NCBI GenBank assembly: GCA_903913355.1
Contig: CAIWKU010000223.1
Location: 1 to 18,749 of the forward strand
Direction: 5' to 3'
Source: an uncultured Bacteroidota bacterium
GTDB taxonomy: Bacteria; Bacteroidota; Bacteroidia; Chitinophagales; Chitinophagaceae
Length of the DNA: 18,749 nucleotides
Within the stretch, counting starts at the first letter, position 1, and the number at the start of each line of letters is the position of its first letter. Position numbers and translations under genes: made by a program. The notes beneath the pieces were generated by a model that was given only the letters and a program-made list of their open reading frames with translations, did no database searches and had not been told where the DNA came from. Positions 1 to 7,183 of this stretch are shown piece by piece.

Positions 1-1
1 T

Positions 2-556
2 CCCTTTGTAGGAGAACCGGGTAAGCCCCATACCGAAAAAGAGATCAAAATAGAAGTGGTTTTCCCGGCTTTTTTACAATCTACCCTGATAAAAGCCCTG
101 CTGGAAAATCATCCGTATGAAGAAGTGGCTTATGATATTATTAGCTTATCAAATGATTATCAATCAGTTGGGTCGGGTCTTTTTGGAGAATTGCCTGAAC
201 CCATACCCGAAACAGGTTTCTTTCAGATGCTGAAAACAGCGTTTGATCTTTCTGTGATCCGACATACCCCATTATTAGGCAAAAACATACAAAAAGTGGC
301 TATTTGTGGGGGTTCTGGTAGCTTTTTAATAGAGAAAGCCATTGGATCTGGCGCAGATATCTATATTTCTGCCGATATCAAATACCACGAGTTCTTTGAT
401 GCCAATCGCCGGATTGTGGTGGCTGATATTGGCCATTGGGAGAGTGAACAATATACAACAGACCTTTTGCTTGAGATTTTACAGGCTAAATTCCCTACCT
501 TTGCCGTCCTCAAATCAGGAATAAGAACCAACCCGGTAAACTATTTCCTGGGCTGA
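2..556 (+). CDS. Nif3-like dinuclear metal centre protein, C-terminal part
   Basis: The reading frame is open from base 2, so the gene starts outside the window; the GTG at 56 is internal, not a start. Visible are the end of the inserted PII/CutA-like domain (HPYEEVAYDI, typical of YqgN/YqfO-type Nif3 proteins) and the second half of the Nif3 fold: CGGSGSFLIEKA, then GADIYISADIKYHEFFDA and ADIGHWESEQYT. The His in KYHEFF and the His and Glu in GHWESE match positions that bind the two metal ions in this family. The conserved ending (TNPVNYF) is intact. The family has no settled biochemical role; GTP cyclohydrolase I type 2 annotations are not well supported. The gene lies 94 bases before the zinc-ribbon gene, an adjacency common in bacteria. 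The family assignment is secure; the function is open. Confidence 0.93.
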   Translation, partial: PFVGEPGKPHTEKEIKIEVVFPAFLQSTLIKALLENHPYEEVAYDIISLSNDYQSVGSGLFGELPEPIPETGFFQMLKTAFDLSVIRHTPLLGKNIQKVAICGGSGSFLIEKAIGSGADIYISADIKYHEFFDANRRIVVADIGHWESEQYTTDLLLEILQAKFPTFAVLKSGIRTNPVNYFLG

Positions 557-650
557 GAAAGGAGCTAGGATTCGTTTTTAAGCAGTTAAAATCGCTGCAA
601 AAGAAACTATCCATAGCACTAAAACCACAAACCTCAAACCACAAAAAAAT

Positions 651-1406
651 ATGGCTTCCGTTAAAGATTTCTCTGTAGAAGAAAAATTGGTAAACCTGCT
701 ACGTTTACAGAAAATTGACAGCAAACTGGATGAGATCCAGATCCTGAAAGGCGAACTTCCAATGGAAGTAAGTGACCTGGAAGATGAGATACAGGGTTTA
801 ACCAGTCGCCAGACCCGGATTGAAGAAGAGATCAATGGTATCACTGAGTTCATTGAGAGCAAGAAAAATGCCATCAAAGAAAGTGAAGCCTTGAATGCCA
901 AATATGAAAAGCAGAGCGAAAACGTAAAGAATAACCGCGAATTTGAAGCGATCAATAAAGAGATCGAAATGCAACAGCTTGAAATCAAGCTCGCAGAAAA
1001 ACATATTCGTGATGCCAATGAGGAACTGGCTGAGAAAATCAAAGGATTGGAAGTTGCCAAAAAACAAGTGGCTGTAAAAGAAGGCGTTCTGAACCACAAA
1101 AAAGGAGAACTGCAGAAAATTATTACTGATACAGAAAAAGAAGAAACTCATTTCAACAAACAAAGTGCTGATGCACGTGCGCATATCGATGACAGATTGT
1201 TGTATAGTTATGACCGTATCCGCAAAAGCTACCGTAATGGTTTATCTGTAGTACCCGTTGAAAGAGATGCTTGTGGTGGTTGCTTTAATTCTATTCCTCC
1301 TCAACGTCAAAGCGAAATCCGTTTACACAAAAAGATCATCGTTTGTGAAAACTGCGGACGAATTCTGGTGGATGCTGATCTGAATGACAGTGTTGATGTA
1401 AAATAA
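651..1406 (+). CDS. coiled-coil C4-type zinc-ribbon protein (zf-RING_7/CdsZ-like)
   Basis: A 251-residue protein with a long charged helical coiled coil at about residues 12-185, followed by a small zinc ribbon with two CxxC pairs (C208/C211 and C232/C235). This coil-plus-ribbon layout is that of the PF02591 family, whose chlamydial member CT398 (CdsZ) is a structural protein; in other bacteria the role is unknown, and nucleic-acid or protein binding has been suggested. No signal peptide is visible, so it is probably cytoplasmic. The ATG at 651 is preceded by an A-rich leader without a Shine-Dalgarno sequence, normal for Bacteroidota. It follows the Nif3-family gene on the same strand and may be co-transcribed with it. 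A clear terminator at 1448-1481 closes the unit. The family call is confident; the function is not known. Confidence 0.9.
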   Translation: MASVKDFSVEEKLVNLLRLQKIDSKLDEIQILKGELPMEVSDLEDEIQGLTSRQTRIEEEINGITEFIESKKNAIKESEALNAKYEKQSENVKNNREFEAINKEIEMQQLEIKLAEKHIRDANEELAEKIKGLEVAKKQVAVKEGVLNHKKGELQKIITDTEKEETHFNKQSADARAHIDDRLLYSYDRIRKSYRNGLSVVPVERDACGGCFNSIPPQRQSEIRLHKKIIVCENCGRILVDADLNDSVDVK

Positions 1407-1447
1407 CTAAATGGTAATCCCCAAAAATTACCAAAAACATACCATAG

Positions 1448-1481
1448 AAAGGGTAGCCATTGGCTGCCCTTTTCTTATTTT
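1448..1481 (+). terminator. intrinsic terminator after the zinc-ribbon gene
   Basis: An 11-bp stem (AAAGGGTAGCC at 1448-1458 with GGCTGCCCTTT at 1462-1472, one G-U pair) with a 3-base loop is followed by a T-rich tail to 1481. It stands only 10 bases before the next start codon, so the TPR gene at 1491 must be read either by read-through or from a promoter overlapping this element. Confidence 0.85.
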
Positions 1482-1490
1482 CGGTGTCTA

Positions 1491-2981
1491 ATGAAAAAAT
1501 GGTTAACCCTCCTCCTATTTTTGCTAACTGGTTTCACATGGGTGCACGCCCAGAAAGTATATGATTTTAACAGTATCTGTCAGCAGGCTTACCAAGAGAT
1601 CACCAAGTTGAAAATGAACAGCGGGTTGGCTTTACTGGAAAAAGCCAAACAACAGAATCCTGATAACCTGATTCCCGTTTTCCTGGAGAGTTATATTGAC
1701 TTTTATACCCTTCTTTTTAATGAAGACCCCAAAGATTACCAAATCCGATATCCTCATTTTACTGCACAGATAGATCAGTTAGAGAAAGGACCCAGGAGTT
1801 CGCCATTTTATAATTATTGTTTAAGTGTTATGCGGATTCACCGGGCGGCTATTTCTATAAAATTCGGCAAAACATGGGACGCTGGTTGGGATTTTCGGAA
1901 AGGCTATCTATTGATTAGAGAAAATAAAAAACAGTTCCCCAATTTCATACCTAACGATTTACCTTATGGAGCTTTGGAAGCGGCAGTTGGCACGATGCCG
2001 AATGGTTATAAATGGATAGCCAGTCTTTTTGGAATCAGGGGATCGGTTACTGAAGGAATGAAAAAAGTACGCGGTTTTGTCAATAGCAATGATTCGTATG
2101 CCAAAATCCTATTCAATGAAGCAGCATTTGTTTATCCTTATTTAGCTTTCTATATAGAAAATAAAAAAGCAGAGGCCCTCTCTTTTGTACAGGAACATAA
2201 ACTTGATCTGGTAAATAATCACCTGCATGCTTTTATGGCCGCCAACCTGGCTATCAACAACCAACAATCGGAATACGCAAAAAACATTTTACTCAATCGC
2301 AATCATTCAGAGGATTACCTGAAAGTAAGTTTCTGGGATTTTGAAATGGCTTTAGTAAAACTTTATCACCTGGAAATTCAGGAAGCTGCCCAGTACATGG
2401 AAAATTTCATTGCTCGATTCAAAGGCAAATTTTATGTCAAAGATGCCTATATGAAATTAAGCTGGTGTTATTACCTGGAGGGTAATATGACCAAAGCAGA
2501 AGAAGCCAGAAAAAATATACTTACCAAAGGAGCTACTGAAACTGATGCAGATAAAAAAGCATTAAAAGATGCCAGATCCGGATTATGGCCCAATGCCCTA
2601 TTACTAAAAGCAAGATTATTAAGTGATGGAGGATATCATGGCGAAGCTGCAGCACTATTACAAGGCAAAAAAGAAGACGATTTTTCTAAAGAGGAAGATA
2701 AATTGGAATTTGCCTATCGGGTAGCCCGTATCTATGATGATATGGGGAGAACGGATGATGCGATCCGCAATTATTTAATCGCCATTCGCTTAGGACAATA
2801 TAGAAAAGAACATTATGCAGCCAGGGCTGCTTTACAGATAGGGCAAATCTATGAGAGTCGCGGACAAAAAGCTTTGGCAATTACCTATTATCAGAAATGC
2901 CTGGATATGGGCGATCATGATTATAAGGACTCGCTTGATCAAAGAGCCAAATCCGGAATTGCCCGATGTAAAGGAGAATAA
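1491..2981 (+). CDS. secreted tetratricopeptide-repeat protein of unknown function
   Basis: A 496-residue protein with a standard N-terminal signal peptide: MKKW, a hydrophobic stretch, and a probable signal peptidase I site after VHA. There is no lipobox cysteine, so it is likely periplasmic. The body is helical; the C-terminal third shows TPR-like repeats (for example around YVKDAYMKLSWCYYLEGN, FAYRVARIYDDMGRTDDAI and ALQIGQIYESRGQKALAI). The N-terminal half (about 20-230) is helical and aromatic-rich but I recognise no named domain there. TPR proteins act as binding scaffolds, so no reaction is proposed. The start is supported by the signal peptide. The gene sits between a terminator and recN, with 132 bases before recN. 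Confidence 0.8.
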   Translation: MKKWLTLLLFLLTGFTWVHAQKVYDFNSICQQAYQEITKLKMNSGLALLEKAKQQNPDNLIPVFLESYIDFYTLLFNEDPKDYQIRYPHFTAQIDQLEKGPRSSPFYNYCLSVMRIHRAAISIKFGKTWDAGWDFRKGYLLIRENKKQFPNFIPNDLPYGALEAAVGTMPNGYKWIASLFGIRGSVTEGMKKVRGFVNSNDSYAKILFNEAAFVYPYLAFYIENKKAEALSFVQEHKLDLVNNHLHAFMAANLAINNQQSEYAKNILLNRNHSEDYLKVSFWDFEMALVKLYHLEIQEAAQYMENFIARFKGKFYVKDAYMKLSWCYYLEGNMTKAEEARKNILTKGATETDADKKALKDARSGLWPNALLLKARLLSDGGYHGEAAALLQGKKEDDFSKEEDKLEFAYRVARIYDDMGRTDDAIRNYLIAIRLGQYRKEHYAARAALQIGQIYESRGQKALAITYYQKCLDMGDHDYKDSLDQRAKSGIARCKGE

Positions 2982-3031
2982 TAAAACTATGCCTTATCAT
3001 TGAATAACCCATCATTCTGATACGGAAAATA

Positions 3032-3049
3032 CCTGGTATTTATACCAGG
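3032..3049 (+). terminator. possible weak hairpin terminator between TPR gene and recN
   Basis: CCTGGTA (3032-3038) and TACCAGG (3043-3049) form a perfect 7-bp stem with a TTTA loop, about 50 bases after the TPR stop codon. Only ATTTG follows, not a real T-run, so it may be a weak terminator or an RNA-stabilising 3' structure. Confidence 0.4.
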
Positions 3050-3113
3050 ATTTGTATAACACAAAACCCTACACTAACTTACACCCAGTTTCTTACACAA
3101 ACAGCTTTGGATC

Positions 3114-4769
3114 ATGCTTCGTAAACTTTTTATTCAAAACTATGCGATCATTGATGAGATTGAAATCGATTTCTCATCTCAGCTGAATATTATTACTGGA
3201 GAAACCGGCGCAGGAAAAAGTATTCTGATGGGGGCACTGGGTTTAATACTGGGTGAAAGGTCAGACAGCAGTGTATTGGTAAATACTGAGAAAAAATGTT
3301 TTATAGAAGGATTTTTTAGAGTAGATGGCAAAAAAGAAGTATTGTCATTTTTACAGGAGAATGAATGGGATATAGAAGATGAATTAGTATTACGAAGAGA
3401 AATCACAGCCAATGGCAAATCAAGGGCATTTATCAATGACACACCTGCCACTCTTCAGCAATTAAGATCACTAGCCTCTCTGTTGGTTGATCTGCACCAG
3501 CAATTTGATACACTCGAACTTGGCGATAGTGATTTTCAACGGGAAGTTTTAGACGCACTTGCAGGTAATGAGCAAGAATTGACCGCCTATCAGAAAGTAT
3601 ACAAACTTTGGCAGAACGTTGAGAAAGAACTGGCAACTAAGCAACAGCAAAAAGCAGTTTTTGATAAAGAACTCGATTATCACCGGTTTTTATTTTCAGA
3701 ATTAAGCGATGCTGCTTTTAAGGAAAATGAACTGGAAGAACTGGAAGCAGAATTAAAACTCCAGAATAATGCGGAAGGCATTAAAACCACTTTAACCAAG
3801 GTATTCTTTGATCTGAAAGAAAGTGAGCAACCGGTAATACAGGTTGTAAAACAAATGGGTAATCAATTACAGGGATATGCTTCTCTCCATCCGGCATTAA
3901 CCGAACTGATTCAAAGACTACAAAGCACCCAAATTGAACTACAGGACATTGCCGAAGAATTAGATGGTATCAATGACGGAATCAGTTTCGACGAAAAAAG
4001 AATTGAATCCATCAACCAACGATTGATGGAGGGATATAAATTGCTGAAAAAGCATGGGGTTCATACCACAACTGAACTACTTTCCATACAGACAGAACTA
4101 CAGGAGAAATTGAACGCTGTTTTGAATATGGATGAAACCATTCTTTCCTTACAAAAACAGGTAGCTCAATTATTTGCAGAAGCCGTTGCTATTGCGGAAC
4201 GGATATCAAAAGCAAGACATCGTCAAATTAAACCATTGGAAGAAAAAGTAAATACACTCCTGTCTCAGGTAGGCATGCCGAATGCCCGTTTGCAGGTAGA
4301 ACTGAAAGAAAGTACACTTAGCCAATATGGAAAAGACCATATCGATTTCTTGTTTGATGCAAACAAAAGCAATCGCTTTGAGCCTATTCGTAAAGTAGCC
4401 AGCGGCGGAGAACTGAGCAGGCTGATGTTATGCATAAAATCATTGGTAGCCCAGTCAGTCGACCTTCCAACAATGATATTCGATGAGATCGATACAGGAA
4501 TCTCCGGCGAAGCTGCGAAACAGGTAGGTTTTATCATGAAAGAGTTGGCAGCCAGCAGGCAGATCATATGCATTACACATCAACCGCAAATAGCAGGTAA
4601 AGCAAATGCCCATTTCTTTGTATATAAAGAAATTGTAAATGATGCTGTAAAGACCAATATCCGCAGATTGAACGAAGATGAAAGAATTACTGCCATTGCC
4701 CGAATGCTGAGTGGCGAAAAACCTACCGCGGCTGCTTTGGAAAATGCAAAAGAAATGATCCTGAATTAA
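3114..4769 (+). CDS. recN: DNA repair protein RecN
   Basis: A 551-residue SMC-like ATPase of full family length. The N-terminal half of the ATP site is present: NYAIIDEIEIDF, then Walker A GETGAGKS at residues 29-36, followed by the RecN-type GERSD. A long helical coiled coil fills about 150-370. The second half of the ATP site follows: ABC signature SGGELSR at 430-436 and Walker B TMIFDEIDTGISG with D457/E458, then the ICITHQPQIA switch motif. RecN is a cytoplasmic cohesin-like protein recruited to double-strand breaks, assisting RecA-dependent repair. The ATG at 3114 gives the conserved N-terminus directly. No LexA-type operator is obvious in the 132-base upstream gap. All catalytic motifs are intact and the assignment is secure. 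Confidence 0.97.
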   Translation: MLRKLFIQNYAIIDEIEIDFSSQLNIITGETGAGKSILMGALGLILGERSDSSVLVNTEKKCFIEGFFRVDGKKEVLSFLQENEWDIEDELVLRREITANGKSRAFINDTPATLQQLRSLASLLVDLHQQFDTLELGDSDFQREVLDALAGNEQELTAYQKVYKLWQNVEKELATKQQQKAVFDKELDYHRFLFSELSDAAFKENELEELEAELKLQNNAEGIKTTLTKVFFDLKESEQPVIQVVKQMGNQLQGYASLHPALTELIQRLQSTQIELQDIAEELDGINDGISFDEKRIESINQRLMEGYKLLKKHGVHTTTELLSIQTELQEKLNAVLNMDETILSLQKQVAQLFAEAVAIAERISKARHRQIKPLEEKVNTLLSQVGMPNARLQVELKESTLSQYGKDHIDFLFDANKSNRFEPIRKVASGGELSRLMLCIKSLVAQSVDLPTMIFDEIDTGISGEAAKQVGFIMKELAASRQIICITHQPQIAGKANAHFFVYKEIVNDAVKTNIRRLNEDERITAIARMLSGEKPTAAALENAKEMILN

Positions 4770-4803
4770 CTACTTGGTAAATAAAACCACAAACAGGTAG
4801 TTT
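4768..4803 (+). terminator. possible hairpin at the recN 3' end
   Basis: AACTACTTG (4768-4776, overlapping the recN stop) can pair with CAGGTAGTT (4794-4802), 9 bp with one G-U, across a 17-base A-rich loop. There is no proper T-run afterwards, so this is a weak call for the end of recN; it lies directly before the fabI promoter. Confidence 0.3.
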
Positions 4804-4816
4804 CAAACATAATCTT

Positions 4817-4825
4817 TATGTTTGC
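4817..4825 (+). promoter_or_regulatory. candidate fabI promoter, -7 box
   Basis: TATGTTTGC is an exact match to the Bacteroidota -7 consensus TANNTTTG plus the frequent following C. It lies 46 bases before the fabI start. No TTG/TTTG -33 element is visible at the expected distance (the region reads CAGGTAGTTTC), so the promoter may be weak alone or activator-dependent. Confidence 0.55.
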
Positions 4826-4830
4826 CTATG

Positions 4831-4847
4831 TTTAGGCAATGCCTAAA
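4831..4847. promoter_or_regulatory. 17-bp palindrome in the fabI leader, candidate operator
   Basis: TTTAGGCA-A-TGCCTAAA is a perfect palindrome with 8-bp arms and one central base. It begins six bases after the -7 box, at or just past the likely transcription start, where a repressor would block fabI. A third half-site, TGCCTA, lies at 4823-4828 overlapping the -7 box. Confidence 0.5.
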
Positions 4848-4870
4848 GAATAAACCATAAATCAACCGCT

Positions 4871-5689
4871 ATGCCGTACAACTTATTAAAAGGAAAACGT
4901 GGGATTATCACTGGTGCATTGGATGAAAATTCAATCGCATGGAAAGTAGCCGAAAAAGCGCATGAAGAAGGGGCAACTTTCGTATTAACCAATGCGCCCA
5001 TTGCTATGCGTATGGGTGAAATAAACAAACTGGCCGAAAAAACCAATTCAAAGATTATACCTGCCGATGCAACCAGTGTAGAAGAACTCACCACTTTGTT
5101 TACCGAATCACAGGAAATACTGGGTGGAAAGATAGATTTTGTATTACACTCTATTGGCATGAGTGTGAACATCCGTAAAAAAATACCCTATACAGAATTG
5201 AACTATGATTTCTTTCAGAAAGGGATCGATGTTTCAGCACTTTCTTTTCATAAAATGCTGGCTGTTGCCAAAAAACTCGATGCAATCAACGAATGGGGAA
5301 GTGTAGTAGCGCTAACCTATATGGCGGCCCAACGTACCTACCCTTTTTACACCGATATGGCTGATATCAAAGCTATGCTTGAATCTATTGCCCGTAGCTT
5401 TGGCTATCATTATGGTGTAGACAAAAAAGTAAGGATCAATACGGTTTCTCAATCCCCAACCAAAACCACAGCCGGAACGGGTATCAAAGGTTTTGGCGAT
5501 TTCTTTGATTATGCCGAAGCCATTGCTCCATTAGGAAATGCTACCGCAGAAGATTGCGCTAACTATTGTATCACTTTATTCTCCGATCTTACCCGAATGG
5601 TAACCATGCAAAATCTTTTCCATGATGGCGGTTATTCTACCACAGGAGTAAGTGATAGTGTATTGAAAAAAATGGGAATCACCGAATAA
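4871..5689 (+). CDS. fabI: enoyl-[acyl-carrier-protein] reductase (NADH), FabI
   Basis: FabI reduces the trans-2 double bond of enoyl-ACP, the last step of each cycle of type II fatty-acid synthesis in the cytoplasm. The 272-residue protein is a divergent short-chain reductase of the FabI type: glycine-rich nucleotide motif GALDENSIAW (15-24), HSIGM (93-97) and the catalytic set in TYMAAQRTYPFYTDMADIK. There Y150, Y160, M163 and K167 line up with E. coli Y146, Y156, M159 and K163. NTVSQSPTKTTAG and FHDGGYSTTG are typical of Bacteroidota members. The family is the classical triclosan target. It has its own promoter-like leader and is followed 9 bases later by a SemiSWEET gene, so the two are probably co-transcribed. 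Confidence 0.97.
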   Translation: MPYNLLKGKRGIITGALDENSIAWKVAEKAHEEGATFVLTNAPIAMRMGEINKLAEKTNSKIIPADATSVEELTTLFTESQEILGGKIDFVLHSIGMSVNIRKKIPYTELNYDFFQKGIDVSALSFHKMLAVAKKLDAINEWGSVVALTYMAAQRTYPFYTDMADIKAMLESIARSFGYHYGVDKKVRINTVSQSPTKTTAGTGIKGFGDFFDYAEAIAPLGNATAEDCANYCITLFSDLTRMVTMQNLFHDGGYSTTGVSDSVLKKMGITE

Positions 5690-5698
5690 ACGATAATT

Positions 5699-5983
5699 AT
5701 GACAACTCTATTAGATATGTCACCCAATATGGTTGAATATATTGGTTACCTGGGTTCTTTCTTAACCTCTGTAACTTTTATACCACAGGTATACAAATCT
5801 TGGCAATCAAAAAGTGTGGGCGACCTAAGTATCTGGATGATCCTGATTGTAGTAACCAGCACAATTGTTTGGCTTGTTTATGGGTTCTCAATACATAGTG
5901 GTCCGGTAATCTCTGCTAACCTGGTAGTGCTGGTACTCACACTAGTACTGCTTTATTTCAAATACAGTTTTAAGAAACCATAG
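5699..5983 (+). CDS. SemiSWEET family sugar transporter
   Basis: A 94-residue membrane protein with three predicted transmembrane helices (about 12-31, 43-63, 69-89), the single-repeat form of the SWEET fold that works as a dimer moving sugars down their gradient across the inner membrane. The PQ-loop motif is in helix 1 (FIPQVYKSW, P29-Q30). W58 and N74 are 16 residues apart, the same spacing as the sugar-binding Trp and Asn described in Leptospira SemiSWEET. The substrate cannot be read from the sequence. The start at 5699 is 9 bases after fabI; M7 (5717) or M11 (5729) are alternatives that leave all three helices intact. The unit ends at the hairpins at 5991-6013 and 6074-6126. Confidence 0.9.
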   Translation: MTTLLDMSPNMVEYIGYLGSFLTSVTFIPQVYKSWQSKSVGDLSIWMILIVVTSTIVWLVYGFSIHSGPVISANLVVLVLTLVLLYFKYSFKKP

Positions 5984-5990
5984 ATTTCAT

Positions 5991-6013
5991 TTACCGGTTG
6001 TAACTACTGGTAA
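5991..6013 (+). repeat. short hairpin in the SemiSWEET 3' region
   Basis: TTACCGGT (5991-5998) pairs with ACTGGTAA (6006-6013), 8 bp with one G-U, around a 7-base loop. No T-run follows; it may protect the mRNA 3' end upstream of the main terminator. Confidence 0.4.
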
Positions 6014-6073
6014 TCCATCTGAACCAAAACCTCCAGATTTTCCAGGCCAAAAACCAGGATACCAAGAACTCCC

Positions 6074-6126
6074 CTATATAATTGCAAAAGCCATTCAATT
6101 ACTGAATGGCTTTTGCAATTATATAG
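6074..6126. terminator. bidirectional terminator, perfect 24-bp hairpin
   Basis: The arms 6074-6097 and 6103-6126 are perfectly complementary over 24 bp with a 5-base loop (ATTAC). The core is AAAAGCCATTCA/TGAATGGCTTTT, giving a T4 run on either strand. It lies between the convergent SemiSWEET (plus) and DUF2795 (minus) genes and fits a shared terminator. The stem is much longer than terminators usually need. Confidence 0.88.
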
Positions 6127-6149
6127 TTCCCAAAAAAGGAAGAGATTGT

Positions 6150-6371
6150 TTAATACTCATCTTCATTAAACATAAAATCCTCCTGACTTGGATAATCAGG
6201 CCAGATATCTTCAATGCTCTCATAAACTTCCCCCTCGTCCTCGAGTTCCTGGAGATTTTCAACCACTTCCAGTGGGGCACCGCTACGGATAGAATAATCG
6301 ATCAATTCATCCTTTGTTGCGGGCCAGGGGGCCTCTTCCAGGTAACTTGCTAATTCTAAAGTCCAGAACAT
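6150..6371 (-). CDS. DUF2795 domain-containing small acidic protein
   Basis: A 73-residue, strongly acidic protein (MYWTLELASYL-like start, here MFWTLELASYLEEAPWPATK, then a run ending in FNEDEY). It matches from memory the short DUF2795 proteins found with very high conservation throughout Bacteroidota; their function is unknown. No signal peptide or membrane segment is visible, so it should be cytoplasmic. The start is supported by an AAGG-like ribosome site seven bases upstream and by an excellent promoter at 6393-6423. It is a single-gene unit ending at the hairpin at 6074-6126. The strong promoter and conserved sequence suggest an abundantly expressed core protein; that is inference. Confidence 0.88.
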   Translation of the reverse strand: MFWTLELASYLEEAPWPATKDELIDYSIRSGAPLEVVENLQELEDEGEVYESIEDIWPDYPSQEDFMFNEDEY

Positions 6372-6392
6372 ATTTTACCTTTTAATTTTTTG

Positions 6393-6423
6393 CAAATGTA
6401 GCCGTATAAATGAAACCACCAAA
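6393..6423 (-). promoter_or_regulatory. DUF2795 gene promoter
   Basis: On the minus strand TTTG (6423-6420), 19 bases, then TACATTTG (6400-6393) followed by C: an essentially perfect Bacteroidota promoter, about 22 bases before the start codon at 6371. It is divergent from the lolD promoter. Confidence 0.75.
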
Positions 6424-6461
6424 TACGTGTTTTTACTGTTTTGGAAAGAAATGTTCAAAAA

Positions 6462-6494
6462 TTGTCCAATAAGCCGCCTCCTGTTGTAGGTTTG
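6462..6494 (+). promoter_or_regulatory. lolD promoter
   Basis: TTG (6462-6464), 22 bases, then TAGGTTTG (6487-6494) followed by C matches the Bacteroidota promoter consensus. The -7 box ends 23 bases before the start codon at 6518, giving a leader of roughly 17 bases without a Shine-Dalgarno sequence. Confidence 0.68.
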
Positions 6495-6517
6495 CAGCTC
6501 TAATTTAACTCTTACGG

Positions 6518-7171
6518 ATGCTGAAAGCAGAACATATTAGCAAAAAATACGGTAGTCTGGAAGTACTGAAAGATGTGGCTATTCAGGTAAATACAGGCGA
6601 AATAGTTAGTATTGTAGGTTCCTCCGGAGCGGGCAAAAGTACCCTTCTGCATATCCTTGGAACCCTCGATAATGCTGATTCTGGCAGCATTTGGCTCAAT
6701 AACCAACGCATAGATCAACTGAGCGGTAAAAAAATGGCCGCTTTCCGAAATAACCATATTGGTTTTGTTTTCCAGTTCCATCACCTGCTGCCTGAATTTA
6801 CTGCTTTGGAAAATGTTTGCATACCGGGCTGGATAGCCGGTAAAAAAAAGAAAGAAGTGACCAACCGGGCCATAGAATTGTTGACAACTTTACGGCTGGG
6901 CGACCGCCTGGACAATAAACCACAGCAATTATCCGGCGGGGAACAACAACGTGTTGCCGTGGCCAGGGCCCTTGTAAACAGCCCGGAGATCGTTTTTGCA
7001 GATGAACCAACAGGCAACCTGGACAGTACCAACGCGAAAGAATTACACGAGCTTTTTGTTCAACTCCGTAACGATTTCAAGCAAACCTTTCTGATCGTAA
7101 CCCATAACGAAGAACTGGCAGCTATGAGCGATAGAAAACTGCATATGAAAGATGGGAAAATTATCGGCTAA
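6518..7171 (+). CDS. lolD: lipoprotein-releasing ABC transporter ATP-binding protein LolD
   Basis: A 217-residue ABC ATPase of the LolD/MacB group. Walker A GSSGAGKS (34-41), Q86, signature LSGGEQQ (138-144), Walker B with D162/E163 and H196 are intact. FVFQFHHLLPEFTALENV at 83-100 is the LolD hallmark. LolD drives the LolCDE complex, which extracts outer-membrane lipoproteins from the inner membrane and passes them to LolA. No LolC/E permease gene is adjacent; the gene stands alone behind its own promoter, so its permease must be encoded elsewhere. The stop is only 12 bases from the end of the convergent adenosyltransferase gene, with no terminator in that gap. Confidence 0.9.
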   Translation: MLKAEHISKKYGSLEVLKDVAIQVNTGEIVSIVGSSGAGKSTLLHILGTLDNADSGSIWLNNQRIDQLSGKKMAAFRNNHIGFVFQFHHLLPEFTALENVCIPGWIAGKKKKEVTNRAIELLTTLRLGDRLDNKPQQLSGGEQQRVAVARALVNSPEIVFADEPTGNLDSTNAKELHELFVQLRNDFKQTFLIVTHNEELAAMSDRKLHMKDGKIIG

Positions 7172-7183
7172 ATGGGGCTGGAT

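Noticed and set aside
578..1099. 173-codon minus-strand frame opposite the zinc-ribbon gene
   Set aside because: It is the mirror of a coiled-coil gene (Ser/Phe/Leu-rich product), while the plus-strand frame has clear CxxC motifs and a terminator.
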